This document shows, piece by piece, positions 1-9,792 of a DNA stretch of 64,000 nucleotides. This stretch comes from Viola odorata (Eukaryota; Streptophyta; Magnoliopsida; Malpighiales; Violaceae): positions 72,526,367 to 72,590,366 of the forward strand of contig OY829540.1 of NCBI GenBank assembly GCA_963691705.1, in the 5' to 3' direction. Numbering within the stretch: position 1 is the stretch's first letter; each line of letters starts with the position of its first letter. The translations under genes and the position numbers were made by a program. The notes beneath the pieces were generated by a model, which saw only the letters and a list, made by a program, of their open reading frames with translations, did not search any database and was not told where the DNA came from.

Positions 1-591
1 AGATTAATTAATTTTTTTGAATCTTTTACAATTTTAATATTTTTTCTAGATTTTTGATTAATTAAATATTTTTTTGGAAATTTTTACAATTTTTTTTAAA
101 AAAAATTTTAAGATTTTTTTAGAATTTTTACATTTTTTTGGGAATTTTTAAATTTTATTTTTAAAATCTTTTATTTTTTATTTATTTTTTGGAATTTTTA
201 CAATTTTTCTGAATATTTTAATTAAAGTCAACGGTCAACACTAACGGTCTGTTAGTTTGACTAACGGAGCCTACACAACTGGCGCTGACTATAAGTACAA
301 GGGCGGTGGAATTGAGTTTTCAAATGGCAGGGGAGGTTTCTGTTTTTCGAGATTGTTGAGGGGGTCTTCGTACTATTACCCCTAAAAAAAATCAATCTAA
401 TTTAACAAGAGTACCACACAATAATACGATACACTAATCCAATATGATAATCCATAATAATTCAACAAAGAAATAATAATTCATAAGAAAATACAATTTA
501 ATAAAAGAAATAGCATCTCCAACTTGCAATTTAACATTCCTATTAATTTTTTATAAATCTTTTTCAATTTAACCATGGACTGTAGAAGCTG
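1..591. other. AT-rich non-coding leader
   Basis: No convincing gene is visible. The first ~230 bases are runs of A and T. A slightly richer patch at about 230-380 contains repeated 'actaacgg'-type words and may be the edge of an old transposable element, but no terminal repeat could be paired with it. Confidence 0.4.
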
Positions 592-1340
592 CATAGTACA
601 AAAAATCACTTAACATAAATATAATAAAAAAGAGAACTATTTATTAATTTATTAATATGATAACTTGAATTTATTTACAATCATCATTTGTCAGTGTCAT
701 GATAATAATCTAGACATGCGGCCCTAAATTATCAGAAAAGCATCTTATTGTGGGGCGCAGTTTCTAGCCGGATGTGCAGAAAAATTAGAACAACGAGGAA
801 ATCGACTAAATACAATTGGTGTTGATGAACAAGACAACTTTCCTACCACTTTGAAATTGGGAGCACCTTGATTTAATCACTTAGTTCCTGTCTTGAGTAG
901 CAGACGGGGTTGTGGTGAAAGAGAAAAATGATTCTTTGGTTGGTGAAGATTGAAAGAGGAGGAAAAGAGAACAGTACGATGACTGCAAGAGAGAATGAGA
1001 GGGTGGGTGGTTTTGTTGTTGTCTGTCTCCGCCCTAAACTAGTGTCTAGTCACTTAATTAATTATGCATTAAAATATATTATATATATCGTGGGTATTGG
1101 AGAGAGTGATCACTATCCATACTCACATTCATGTATGCACTTTGCGGGTACGGCTATATCCATACCCATAAAATATACACAACATGCGAATAATATTCAC
1201 CCACAATTGTGGGTATTGGGCGGATATTCATATCCACAGGTGAAATTATCATCCCTATTCATATTTCTTACTGGAATATATTATAGCGTAAACTATTTTT
1301 AAAAAAATTCATAATTTTACTTAACTCCGTATAATTTATA
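592..1340. repeat. Direct repeat copy A (~750 bp)
   Basis: This stretch matches 5526-6281 in the same orientation over its whole length, with scattered substitutions and small indels. Shared landmarks include 'atcacttaacataaatataa' near the start, 'ggatgtgcagaaaaattaga' in the middle and 'acttaactccgtataattt' at the end. The last part holds repeated 'gcgggta'-type words ending in 'tcatccct', whose reverse complement resembles the CAGGGATGA-type ends of hAT transposons. The open frame at 928-1302 is not conserved as protein between copies, so I do not call a gene. Confidence 0.8.
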
Positions 1341-2356
1341 TGTTTCTGTGGAATAGTTCTACGTGCTTTGATGTTATATGTTTCTACATGGAATAGTAGA
1401 ACGATTCTTGACTATCTAATTTCATTTTATAGGAAAAAATTGTGGTTATGTTAGCAAATTAATACATAAAAACGATACAGAGAGTGAATAAATCGAATCA
1501 GCAAGATTTTGGCACCCAAGTCCAAACCTTACCCCTGGGCCCAATAACATATGATTCAGCTGGACCCAAGTCAAGAGAAAAGAACCAAGCTCTGACATTA
1601 ATTGATCTGGGATGATCCATTGGGTAATAATATGTAGGAGATGTACCGAGCCTAGTCAAAATAATTAAAACACGAGTTTCAGTTGGCGTGTCCGGAGGGG
1701 GAATTTATACGTATTTTTAAGAAAATAAATGAGAATGGAAGACAGTATTGACCAAGCTCTTGACCAAAACCATGGCCAAGCCACATAAAAATGTCAGAGC
1801 CCAGTAGGAAGATATAGAAATTCCTCCACCGTTTACAAAAATTAAAAAGGAAGAAGAGGAGGGAAAATTTATGAATATTTTTAGAAAAATAGCAGTTAAT
1901 ATACCTATACTTCATCTTATTGCTAAAATTCTAAGAAACCCCCTGACAATAATGCTTCCAATACTCCATTGGATGAAGTTCAAATTTCCTCAAACATTTG
2001 TTTTTCCTCTTGCTGTAAAATGTAGGCATAGTAGTGCTAACAGAGTATGTCAGATGTCAGATTCATTTTAGCAATGATGATAATCGTGTAAGATACATTT
2101 TCTTGTTTAGTGCATTCTTGTTGGATCTTTAGCATCTTGGGTGGGTTTCAGTACCATAGAAATGACAGATTCATGAAAAATGGAGAATCGTGTTTGTTTA
2201 AAGATGAGAAAAAAAAGAAAAAGAAACAGATCAGTATCAAAAACTTTACAGGAGGTGTGTACAGACTGCTAAAGATGTATATATATCCGTTCTCCATTAC
2301 ACACATACTACTGCATAGAACAATTCCCACAACAAACATGAGATGGTCAGTCATGC
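1341..2356. other. Spacer and 3' flank of TolB-like gene
   Basis: No gene is supported. Short open frames on both strands lack similarity to known proteins and have no consistent coding character. The right end (about 2100-2356) should contain the 3' UTR of the minus-strand gene that ends at 2357. Confidence 0.4.
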
Positions 2357-4522
2357 TCAAATTGCTCGTGCACCGCAGTTGCGGCAACGTTTTGGTTTTG
2401 GCACTTCATTGAGCCAGTGACAATCGTCAAAGGAGCATTGCCCTGCATAATTAGGTGCCTCCACATTCACCGGATCAATGTACGCTGGGCTCCACACAGG
2501 TGTCCCATCCTCGTATGAATTGTGAGTTAACCTCTTCAAATCAGAGCCGTCTAATCTGATAATATATATCTCACCATATGGCCCATAATGGTGTGGATTT
2601 GAAATTGGCTCTGCCGATATCGCCCCGTAATCTGTAGTGAACACTAAGCTATCCCCATCTGGACTAAAAGACGGATGGTTTACCCGGCCACCCAACCCAC
2701 TTTGCATTAGTTTCCTCAACCCCGTCCCATTCGGGTGGATCAGAAACAACTCGAAACTCCCCGAACCTGGATTCTCCCGGTCCGATGAGAATGCAATCCA
2801 TTCTCCGCCTGGTGACCAATTGCACATGGTGTCCGTCCACGCCCCTTCCGTTAACCTGTACAACCCACCTTTCTCCCCCTCCAAACCATCCATTACATAC
2901 AAGTTCTTATGCCCTGACCGACTTGACCTGAACACTACCCATTTCCCGTCGGGTGAGACCGAAGGGAATGCATTGTTCTTACCATTAGTGGTCAGTTTTT
3001 TGAAATTACACATCTCATCACCAGCATCTACGTGGATCGAAATGATATCAACCTCTGCGCTCTCACTCGCAAAAGTGGGTCCTGTGCTTGTGTAAACTAT
3101 TCCATCCCGAGCAGGATTCCATGCGGTCGAGAATGCCATTCCAGGATAAACCTGCCGCCGGTTCGACCCGTCCCTGTTCACAACATAAACTCCAGGTAAA
3201 TTCACATAAACAATACGGTCACCGGCGGGTGAGAAAGCAGGAAACGACCCATCAAAGCGGAACAATGACATTTTTGGTATTGGGCTCTTCACGTTCTCCA
3301 GAAAAAAGAAGGTACTCTCTTCGTCTTTGCTCCCGCCTCTACACCGGTGATACCCGACCCGTTCCGAGTCAGGGGAGAGGAACGGGTTGAGGTGGTGCGC
3401 ATGGGGTGAAACGAACCGAGTCAACTCGGTGAACTCGTTCTTGACAAGGTCAAATAGCTCTATATGGCGATAACCCGAATTGCGTCTTCTTGTAGCCACT
3501 GCTATGAACTTATGGTTACCTGGAGAAGTAGCAGGAGTGAACGCGTGGAGACCTGGTGGGGTGACTCGTTCGACAACAACTGACTCAGTTAAAATTGAAC
3601 CCTGAGTCGGCAGAATTGCCCTGTAGACACTAATCCAGTCGTCGTCAGAGCTCCTTCTATGGAAATAGAGAGTTGAGTCGTCGATCCAAGTGGGCCACCC
3701 GCCGTGTTGGACAACCTTGACCCGGTGAGTGGGGTCGCGAGTGAAGAATACATAGATGTCAGTGCTGAGTTCCTCGACCTCACCAGTCCACCCCGTTTCA
3801 CCGTAGGATGCGACGGCGGTGAGAAGGCCGGAGGGAGAGACGGAAGGGCTGAAATCAGCAATTCCAGATGGAGTGAGTCTGCGAGTGAAACCGGTGGTGA
3901 GGTGAGTCGAGTATACAGCAGACCAACTGGTCCTTGGTTTTCCTGGGTCCTCATGGGTTGACACGTAGATGAGAAGATCACCACTGAGGCATGGCCTATC
4001 CTTCATGGAAATACCTGTTTCCCCCTTCAACAACGGGATTTGGACACGATAGAGGGTCGACGATGTTGATGTTGATGTTGCAGCGGTTGGCGTGGTGTTG
4101 AGCAAAACGGCGTCGTAGTAGATGGCGGAAGAGCCTCCACGCTCGGTGACATAGATGAGGTTAATTGGGTAATTGTCATGCTGGGAGGGTAAGGGCTGTT
4201 GAATAAAGGTTCGGTTGAGTGGTAAAAGGGAGAGGAGGGCGGAGGACGGGGAAGGGAAATGACCGTTGAAATTGACGGAGTTACCGTCGGTGATTCGGGA
4301 TTCGATGGATAGGGTAGGTGAGTGACGGGTTGAGAGGAAGAAGAGATCAAAAGCGTAACGTGGTCGGCCCAAGGTAGTGAAGATGATGCTCTTGCTTGTA
4401 CCTGTACTTGCTGTTTTTGTTGTTGCAGTTACAGTATTGAATAATAATAGCAGAAGGAGGGGGAAACAGTGGATTAGAAGGTAATTTCGTACGTGGATGG
4501 GTTGCAATTTGAGCATGGTCAT
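2357..4522 (-). CDS. Secreted TolB / DPP6-N-terminal-like beta-propeller protein
   Basis: Single open frame of 721 aa without introns. The N-terminus has a hydrophobic segment (about residues 12-33, rich in Leu) followed by Thr/Ser, fitting a signal peptide. The body carries repeated PD40/WD40-like strands, visible as 'PSVSPDGKWVVFRSSR', 'NWSPGGEWIAFSSDRE' and 'SFSPDGDSLVFTTD', the hallmark of TolB-type propellers. Plant relatives are annotated as TolB protein-related or DPP6 N-terminal domain-like proteins of about 700 aa; their biochemical role is not established. No peptidase catalytic domain follows the propeller, so this is not a working dipeptidyl peptidase. The C-terminus ends in a small Cys-containing tail (CRNCGARAI). 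The first ATG (4522) is followed by a second at 4516; either could be used. Confidence 0.85.
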   Translation of the reverse strand: MTMLKLQPIHVRNYLLIHCFPLLLLLLFNTVTATTKTASTGTSKSIIFTTLGRPRYAFDLFFLSTRHSPTLSIESRITDGNSVNFNGHFPSPSSALLSLLPLNRTFIQQPLPSQHDNYPINLIYVTERGGSSAIYYDAVLLNTTPTAATSTSTSSTLYRVQIPLLKGETGISMKDRPCLSGDLLIYVSTHEDPGKPRTSWSAVYSTHLTTGFTRRLTPSGIADFSPSVSPSGLLTAVASYGETGWTGEVEELSTDIYVFFTRDPTHRVKVVQHGGWPTWIDDSTLYFHRRSSDDDWISVYRAILPTQGSILTESVVVERVTPPGLHAFTPATSPGNHKFIAVATRRRNSGYRHIELFDLVKNEFTELTRFVSPHAHHLNPFLSPDSERVGYHRCRGGSKDEESTFFFLENVKSPIPKMSLFRFDGSFPAFSPAGDRIVYVNLPGVYVVNRDGSNRRQVYPGMAFSTAWNPARDGIVYTSTGPTFASESAEVDIISIHVDAGDEMCNFKKLTTNGKNNAFPSVSPDGKWVVFRSSRSGHKNLYVMDGLEGEKGGLYRLTEGAWTDTMCNWSPGGEWIAFSSDRENPGSGSFELFLIHPNGTGLRKLMQSGLGGRVNHPSFSPDGDSLVFTTDYGAISAEPISNPHHYGPYGEIYIIRLDGSDLKRLTHNSYEDGTPVWSPAYIDPVNVEAPNYAGQCSFDDCHWLNEVPKPKRCRNCGARAI

Positions 4523-4722
4523 GTTTATTTTTGTTCTTTCTTGTAAGTGATGAAGAAGTGAAAAGAAATGAGCGTGGCGTGATGGTGGAGATTGGAATTA
4601 TTGGATTTGGATATGTAAGATGGAATGAAATCCGGGAAATTGAAAACATAGGAAGAAGAGAGGCCGTGGGAGATGATAATTGGGCCCCACATAGCTGCTG
4701 CAACCTTAATCCTAACAAGTAC

Positions 4723-4728
4723 CACGTG
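4723..4728. promoter_or_regulatory. G-box CACGTG upstream of TolB-like gene
   Basis: A palindromic CACGTG lies about 200 bp upstream of the TolB-like start codon. A second, inside the longer palindrome GACACGTGTC, is at 4798-4803 within the adjacent foldback element. CACGTG is the core bound by plant bZIP and bHLH factors; use in this promoter is inferred. Confidence 0.4.
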
Positions 4729-4739
4729 GCGATGTGAGT

Positions 4740-4911
4740 AAAACTTGAGTACATACGATGTACCCACTACTCAGTACATCATGATGTATGATGATGACAC
4801 GTGTCCAAAAGAGTCAAAAATAGTGTTATTCTAGCACTATTTCGGGTAGGTGTCATCATTCTAGATCATGATGTACTGAGTAGTAGGTGCATTGTATGCA
4901 CCCAAGTTTTT
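4740..4911. mobile_element. Foldback MITE in TolB-like promoter
   Basis: An imperfect inverted repeat of about 170 bp. The left arm begins 'aaaacttgagtacatac' and contains 'ctactcagtacatcatgat'; the right arm contains the reverse complement 'atcatgatgtactgagtag' and ends 'gtatgcacccaagtttt'. Arms are roughly 65-70 bp around a short centre. No clear target-site duplication was found, so the superfamily is unassigned. It sits about 220 bp upstream of the TolB-like ATG. Confidence 0.7.
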
Positions 4912-4964
4912 CCGTGGCAATGTCATGAAACATTCATTAAGCACTATCCATACATGCATCTACG

Positions 4965-5525
4965 GCTGTTCATTCGGGTAAAAAATACCCGAATAAGCAG
5001 CCATAAGTGCGAATTTTTTATTTCGAGTTCGGGTATTCCGAAATTTCAAACAAAATTCCCGATCCCGAATTTGTTTTTCTCTTACCTAAATCTGAATTTT
5101 TGAAATTCAAATTTCAGAACTTCAAGGATACCCGAAAATTTCGTACTAACTACCGCAATTTGCACCGATCTATCGTCACCCTCTTTGACCAACCACCACA
5201 ACCTACCACCTCCGCAAATCTGCCACTACCTCGTCAACCAACCACCACACCTCCACAGATCTGCCACCACAACCCACCACCTCCCCGAGCGGGAGGAGGC
5301 TGTGGAGGAAGAGAGGAGATTCCAGGATTGCTGAAGAGGAGATGAGGTCGCAAAGCAGAGGAGAGGAGGAGAGGAGATTCCAATTTTAGCGAAGAGGAGA
5401 GGAGGTCGGAAAAAAGGAGGTTCTAATTTAGGCGACTGGAGAGAGAGAGGAGAGAGAGAGCGAGAAGTGAGAAACTGTAATACCCTATAATTTTGGGATT
5501 TCGGGTACCCAAAATTACAGGAACG
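4965..5525. other. Transposon-like remnant with purine-rich tract
   Basis: Begins 'ctgttcattcgggta' and ends near 'tttcgggtacccaaaa', with repeated 'cgggta'/'tacccga' words that are common near the ends of plant hAT elements. The middle (about 5190-5470) is C-rich, then GA-rich, and gives spurious Pro-rich frames. I see no transposase and no clean terminal repeats, so this is only a probable TE remnant. Confidence 0.35.
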
Positions 5526-6281
5526 GATAGTAAAAAAATCACTTAACATAAATATAATAAAAAAGATAACTATTTATAATTTATGAATACGATAACTTGA
5601 ATTTATTTACAATCATCATTTGTCAGTGTCATGATAATAATCTAGACATGCGCCCCTAAACCATCAGAAAAGTACCTTGTTGTGGAGCGCGGTTTCTAAC
5701 CGGATGTGCAGAAAAATTAGAACAACGAGGAAATCGACTAAATACAATTGGTGTCGAACAAGACAATTTTCCTACCACTTTGAAATTGGGAGCCCCTTGA
5801 TCCAATCACTTAGTTCCTGTCTTGAGCAGCGGGACCGGGTTGTGGTGAAAGAGAAAAATGATTCTTTGGTTGGTGAAGATTGGAAGAGGAGAAAAAGAGA
5901 ACAGTAGGTACGACGGTGACTGCAAGAGGGAATGAGAGAGTGGGTGGTTTTGTTATTATTTGTCTCCCCTAGACTAGTGTCTAGTCACTTAATTAATTAT
6001 ACATTAAAATATAGTATATATATCGCGGGTATTGGAGCGAGTAAGCATTATTCATACTCACATTCATATCTGCACTTTGTGGGTGCGGGTATATCTATAC
6101 CCGCAAAATATCCATAATATGCGGGTAATATCCACCCACAATTGCGAGTATTGGGCGGATATCCATATCCGCGAGCGGAATTGTCATCCCTATCCATATT
6201 CTCTTCTGGAATATATTATAGAGTAAACTATTTTTAAAAAATTTCATAATTTACAAAATATTTTACTTAACTCCGTATAAT
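5526..6281. repeat. Direct repeat copy B (~750 bp)
   Basis: Second copy of the 592-1340 repeat, same orientation, about 4.9 kb downstream. It ends with the hAT-like word 'gaattgtcatccct' at about 6180 plus flanking homology to 'acttaactccgtataattt'. One difference between the copies is a 3-nt indel ('ggtgttgatgaac' versus 'ggtgtcgaac'). The repeat continues past the hAT-like end, so the unit is larger than one simple transposon. Confidence 0.8.
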
Positions 6282-7094
6282 TTAAAAATATGCAATATAA
6301 ATCTTACAGTTCTTTAAAAAGTTACGATCTTAACCTTTTTAATCGTTCAAAAATTCAAAAAAAATTATGCAAATATGAACAAAAATATACAAATATAGGA
6401 GAGTTTCCTCAACTTAAAAAATTGAAATAAACAGTGAGCACTTTTTTAAAAAAGAAATATTTAATAAGGGATAAATTAAACAAGTTATACACGTTTCGTT
6501 TTGGAATATTCCGGCGGGGAAGCGTTGGGCAATAAAAATTCATGGTAGTTATGTAAATATTGTCAAAATAAACTGCAGAGGCACCAAAATTAATGTTTTT
6601 CTTTGTCCTTATCGTCCAGTATTGGGCCGTATTGGGGAATATATTGGGCCATGGGCCATGGTCTCTTATTAGTTAGAAGCGAATTGTTAACACCTAATTA
6701 GTAATATAAAGAATTCATATAATCTCTATAAGCTGATTTATAAAGCATTTTTTAGCAATTTATCCACAATTATGTGAATAAATTAATATTTATATTAAGA
6801 AATAATTTTATTAACTTAACTTACACTCATAAATAGAACTAAAAAATAAAATCACAAATTTCTATATTTATATTCATTTATATTATCTGTTAATTTCTTA
6901 TACTAGATAATCAAGACAAATGTCACGTGTTTATTGGTTGGGTATTGATGTAAAAAAAATAATCAGTCTGGTTATACCTTGAGTTTTGCATATATAAATA
7001 AGAATGTAAAATGGGGATTTCTTGTGAATCATTCAATCAAAAAAATACAAACTTTGATTATTATTTTTTGCTTATTTGTAAAACCTAATTAGTT
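6282..7094 (+). promoter_or_regulatory. RALF-like gene upstream region with TATA box
   Basis: No gene is seen from 6282 to about 6985. A strong TATA box, 'tatataaata', is at 6991-7000, about 100 bp before the RALF-like start codon; transcription would begin near 7020-7030, giving a 5' leader of about 70 nt. The TATA assignment is from sequence and spacing only. Confidence 0.55.
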
Positions 7095-7385
7095 ATGTCT
7101 GTGTGCAAGAAATTTATTGCATTAAAGCTCATTACAGTCCTAATAGTAATGTGTATGCTTTTGGCGGAAGTGACAAAGGCGGTGGATATAGGAAATCCGG
7201 CGTTAGGTAAAGACAACGCTCCGCCATGCGGTCCAGGAGGAGGCTGCATCCCGCAGCCGACCAACCCCTACAACCGCGGCTGCAGCCGAGAGGCCCGTTG
7301 CCGTGGTGGTCCTCCGGCTGCCATCTTACTTGAAGCAAGGCCTCCTCCCCTCTTCCCTTCTAGATCTACCATGCACATTGCGTAA
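7095..7385 (+). CDS. RALF-like secreted peptide precursor
   Basis: Intronless 96-aa frame. Residues 1 to about 30 form a signal peptide (Lys-containing start, then a hydrophobic run). The mature part holds the RALF signature 'NPYNRGCSREARCRG' and four cysteines in two close pairs (CGPGGGC and CSREARC), as in rapid alkalinization factor peptides. These are apoplastic peptides perceived by CrRLK1L receptor kinases such as FERONIA with LLG co-receptors. Two features are atypical: the usual YISY-type motif before the first cysteine pair is absent (the region reads 'DIGNPALGKDNAPP'), and about 22 residues rich in Pro follow the last cysteine motif where many RALFs stop. No dibasic RRxL processing site is visible, so it fits the short, divergent RALF subgroup. 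A good TATA box lies upstream. Confidence 0.8.
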   Translation: MSVCKKFIALKLITVLIVMCMLLAEVTKAVDIGNPALGKDNAPPCGPGGGCIPQPTNPYNRGCSREARCRGGPPAAILLEARPPPLFPSRSTMHIA

Positions 7386-7433
7386 TGATTTGAAAATATA
7401 TAATTGTCAAATCGCCGTGGAACACACTATCTA

Positions 7434-7693
7434 TTCCTTCCTGTCTCCAAAATATGTCGTTTTAACTTTTGTTTTTACTGTTTCGGCACGTATCTTAAAA
7501 CGGCCGGCAGACAAACTATTTGAGACAATTTTGCTCCTAATTTTTTCTGGGAAGTACGTTAAAGATTAACGTACGTTAGAAAAAAAGTACGGATTTTTTT
7601 GAGGTCAAATAGTGAGTCATCCGGCCTCCTTAATATGCGTTCCCTACTGAATATTAGGATGCAAGGAAGACATACTTTGGAGACCGGAGGGAG
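7434..7693. mobile_element. Stowaway-type MITE 1
   Basis: 260-bp element flanked by TA dinucleotides (7432-7433 and 7694-7695). The left end 'ttccttcctgtctccaaaat' pairs with the reverse complement of the right end 'tttggagaccggagggag', matching the CTCCCTCCGT-type Stowaway terminus. Its centre shares 'attaacgtacgtt' and 'caaatagtgagtcatccg' with the two MITEs at 17.0 and 19.0 kb. It starts 48 bp after the RALF-like stop codon, so it may lie in that transcript's 3' UTR. Confidence 0.85.
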
Positions 7694-7695
7694 TA

Positions 7696-9158
7696 ATAAG
7701 TATGAATAACTTTCAAGTGTGTTTTTTAAATAACGTGGGTTTAATTCCCTATTCACATCTCTTTAAGTCGAAATAAAAAAAAAAAAGGACCGAAATGAAT
7801 GGTTTTTTAAATTGGTAATAATTTCATTTTATACGATGTTGGATAAACATAAAAAAATAAAAAGGACCAAAATGAATGGTTTCAAAATACTTATAAAGCT
7901 ACTAGAGTAGATTATGAGACGTAATAATTATGAGAATTAAGATTAACGAATGCAAAATTGAGTCACCCACTATACTAATTACTCGATGGTGTTCTTCTAA
8001 CCTTAAAATTTTGGGTTTAACGTTAATTTCTTTTGAGACGTTGTCTCCTGAAAAAGAGAGGACGCCGAAGAGAATCTTTGGCAGCATAATTGTGAAAAGA
8101 GGATTATTAAAGTAATAATATTTCCAAAAAGCTCCAAAATTGTAAAGCAGCGGATAATGGATGAGGGAGACGAGTCTACTCTACACACTAACTATTCATC
8201 AATATAATAATAATAATATCATCACCCACTCTTGTTATTCTTGAAAATCTTTTAATCCATTCTAACTGTCCCTTTTAAGTTGCAATGGATTGAGTATTAA
8301 TTTAGTACTGAAAAATCCTTTAAGCTAATAAAAAAATCGAGAGAATTAGCATAATACAGTACTAATCATCTCACTCTATTTGACTAATCAACTTAAACAA
8401 GGAGATAAGTATGAAAAGGAAATTGATTTAATAACTCAAACAAGTACTATTAGTTAAATAATTTTCACGCAATGTCACTCACAATAATAATCAATAGTTA
8501 ACTCTAGAATTCCAAGATCGGTCTAAATTGTTTCGCTCAATTCGATTCTGAAGAGTAATCAATTTTAGAGTTTTTTACGTATATTTCATAAGGTACGTAT
8601 CTAAATATAGTTTTCTCTTACAATTAAGTTTAGACGTTTGTTATAAAATATCAAACTATTTTATATATATTTAGAGATTTTCTCCTAGTTTTGTTGTGTC
8701 GGTCCCTATCTTATTTTTTAAGTTCGCTAACAAATCAAGCTTGTCACACATTGCATTTTCTTAAGCTTGAACCACATTATAATAATTTCATAAACAAGAA
8801 ATGAACCTAATTAAGCTTGTTACATTAGCTATTTAGAATCCAAAGAGTTACAAAGACGATATTTATCCAGACAAACCTGAAGAAAATCGAGGAGATCAAA
8901 TACCTAGCGAGAAATACATTATTATAACCTAGCTATTTTCGACCAAATTCGATCATAATTTTAATTAGAATGAAAAATCATATGCATGCTTTAAAGCTCT
9001 AAAATCACACCAATTAGTATATCCACTAAGTACATTATTTTTTCACAAAAGTTGTCACCAATTAATCATAATAATCATGACCATCACATAAACAAATAAT
9101 TGGAGAACAATCTACAACATTGTTACAAGAAATATCATGACTGTAATATGTGGAATCT
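7696..9158. other. AT-rich intergenic region
   Basis: No gene is supported. A short direct repeat ('aaaaggacc.aaatgaatggt') occurs near 7787 and 7861. Small open frames around 7902-8188 show no recognisable family. Confidence 0.4.
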
Positions 9159-9492
9159 TTAGGCTTTCTTTCCATCACTTTGTTTCAAGGCACGACTACC
9201 TGTTTTTTCCATACACATCTTTCTATCTACGCTTTAATGCAAGATCAGAAAAAGAAACTTTAAAAAAAGAGAGAGCACCATCATCATCTATAGCAAAGTA
9301 GTGTAGTGTAGCAAATGGGCCACTTATAAAAGCAGAGCTAGCAGCAGCAGCAGCAGCTGATTACCAGACCAATTTCCTGATGTATATATATAATATATAT
9401 CCGATCAATTTATTTTATTTACTACCTGCATTTATATTGAAAGAAGCAAAACATTAATGAGTACACATAACCAGATAATTGAAGAAGTTTAG

Positions 9493-9655
9493 ACCGCGAT
9501 TTTTCGCCACAAAATTAGCGGCAGCCAGACTAATTAAAAATTACTAGAACGTATAATAAAGGTTACTAGAGATGTGATTCACTAACGCGTTGCCTCTGTT
9601 ATACATTCTAGTAATTTTTAATGCGGCTGCCGCTAATTTGTGTCCGAAAAATTAA
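9493..9655. mobile_element. hAT-like MITE hairpin with 8-bp target duplication
   Basis: 163-bp near-palindrome flanked by identical 8-bp repeats AAGTTTAG at 9485-9492 and 9656-9663. The arms of about 55-60 bp share 'acaaattagcggcagcc' and 'attaaaaattactagaa' as reverse complements, around a loop of about 40 bases. An 8-bp duplication is typical of hAT insertions. It lies just downstream of the last recognised exon of the minus-strand PDLP gene, in its 3' part. Confidence 0.8.
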
Positions 9656-9792
9656 AAGTTTAGGTGCAATGCAAACTGCAAAAAGAGAAGAAAAAGGAAA
9701 AAAGAACAAAAGGAGTTTTGACAATGTTGTGTTGATGATGTTCTCATGTATATATATATATAATATATATATATATAGAAAGGATCTTTTAC

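Noticed and set aside
928..1302. 124-aa open frame in repeat copy A
   Set aside because: The corresponding region of copy B is broken into other frames, so there is no protein-level conservation; it is repeat sequence.
592..6281. LTR retrotransposon with direct repeats as LTRs
   Set aside because: The repeats lack TG...CA ends, no primer-binding site or gag/pol is present, and the interior holds an ordinary plant gene on the opposite strand.
9159..9199. Possible last PDLP exon giving 'GSRALKQSDGKKA'
   Set aside because: Phase fits a donor at 9793, but the acceptor lacks a pyrimidine tract and the tail is not a recognised PDLP ending; mentioned only as a possibility.
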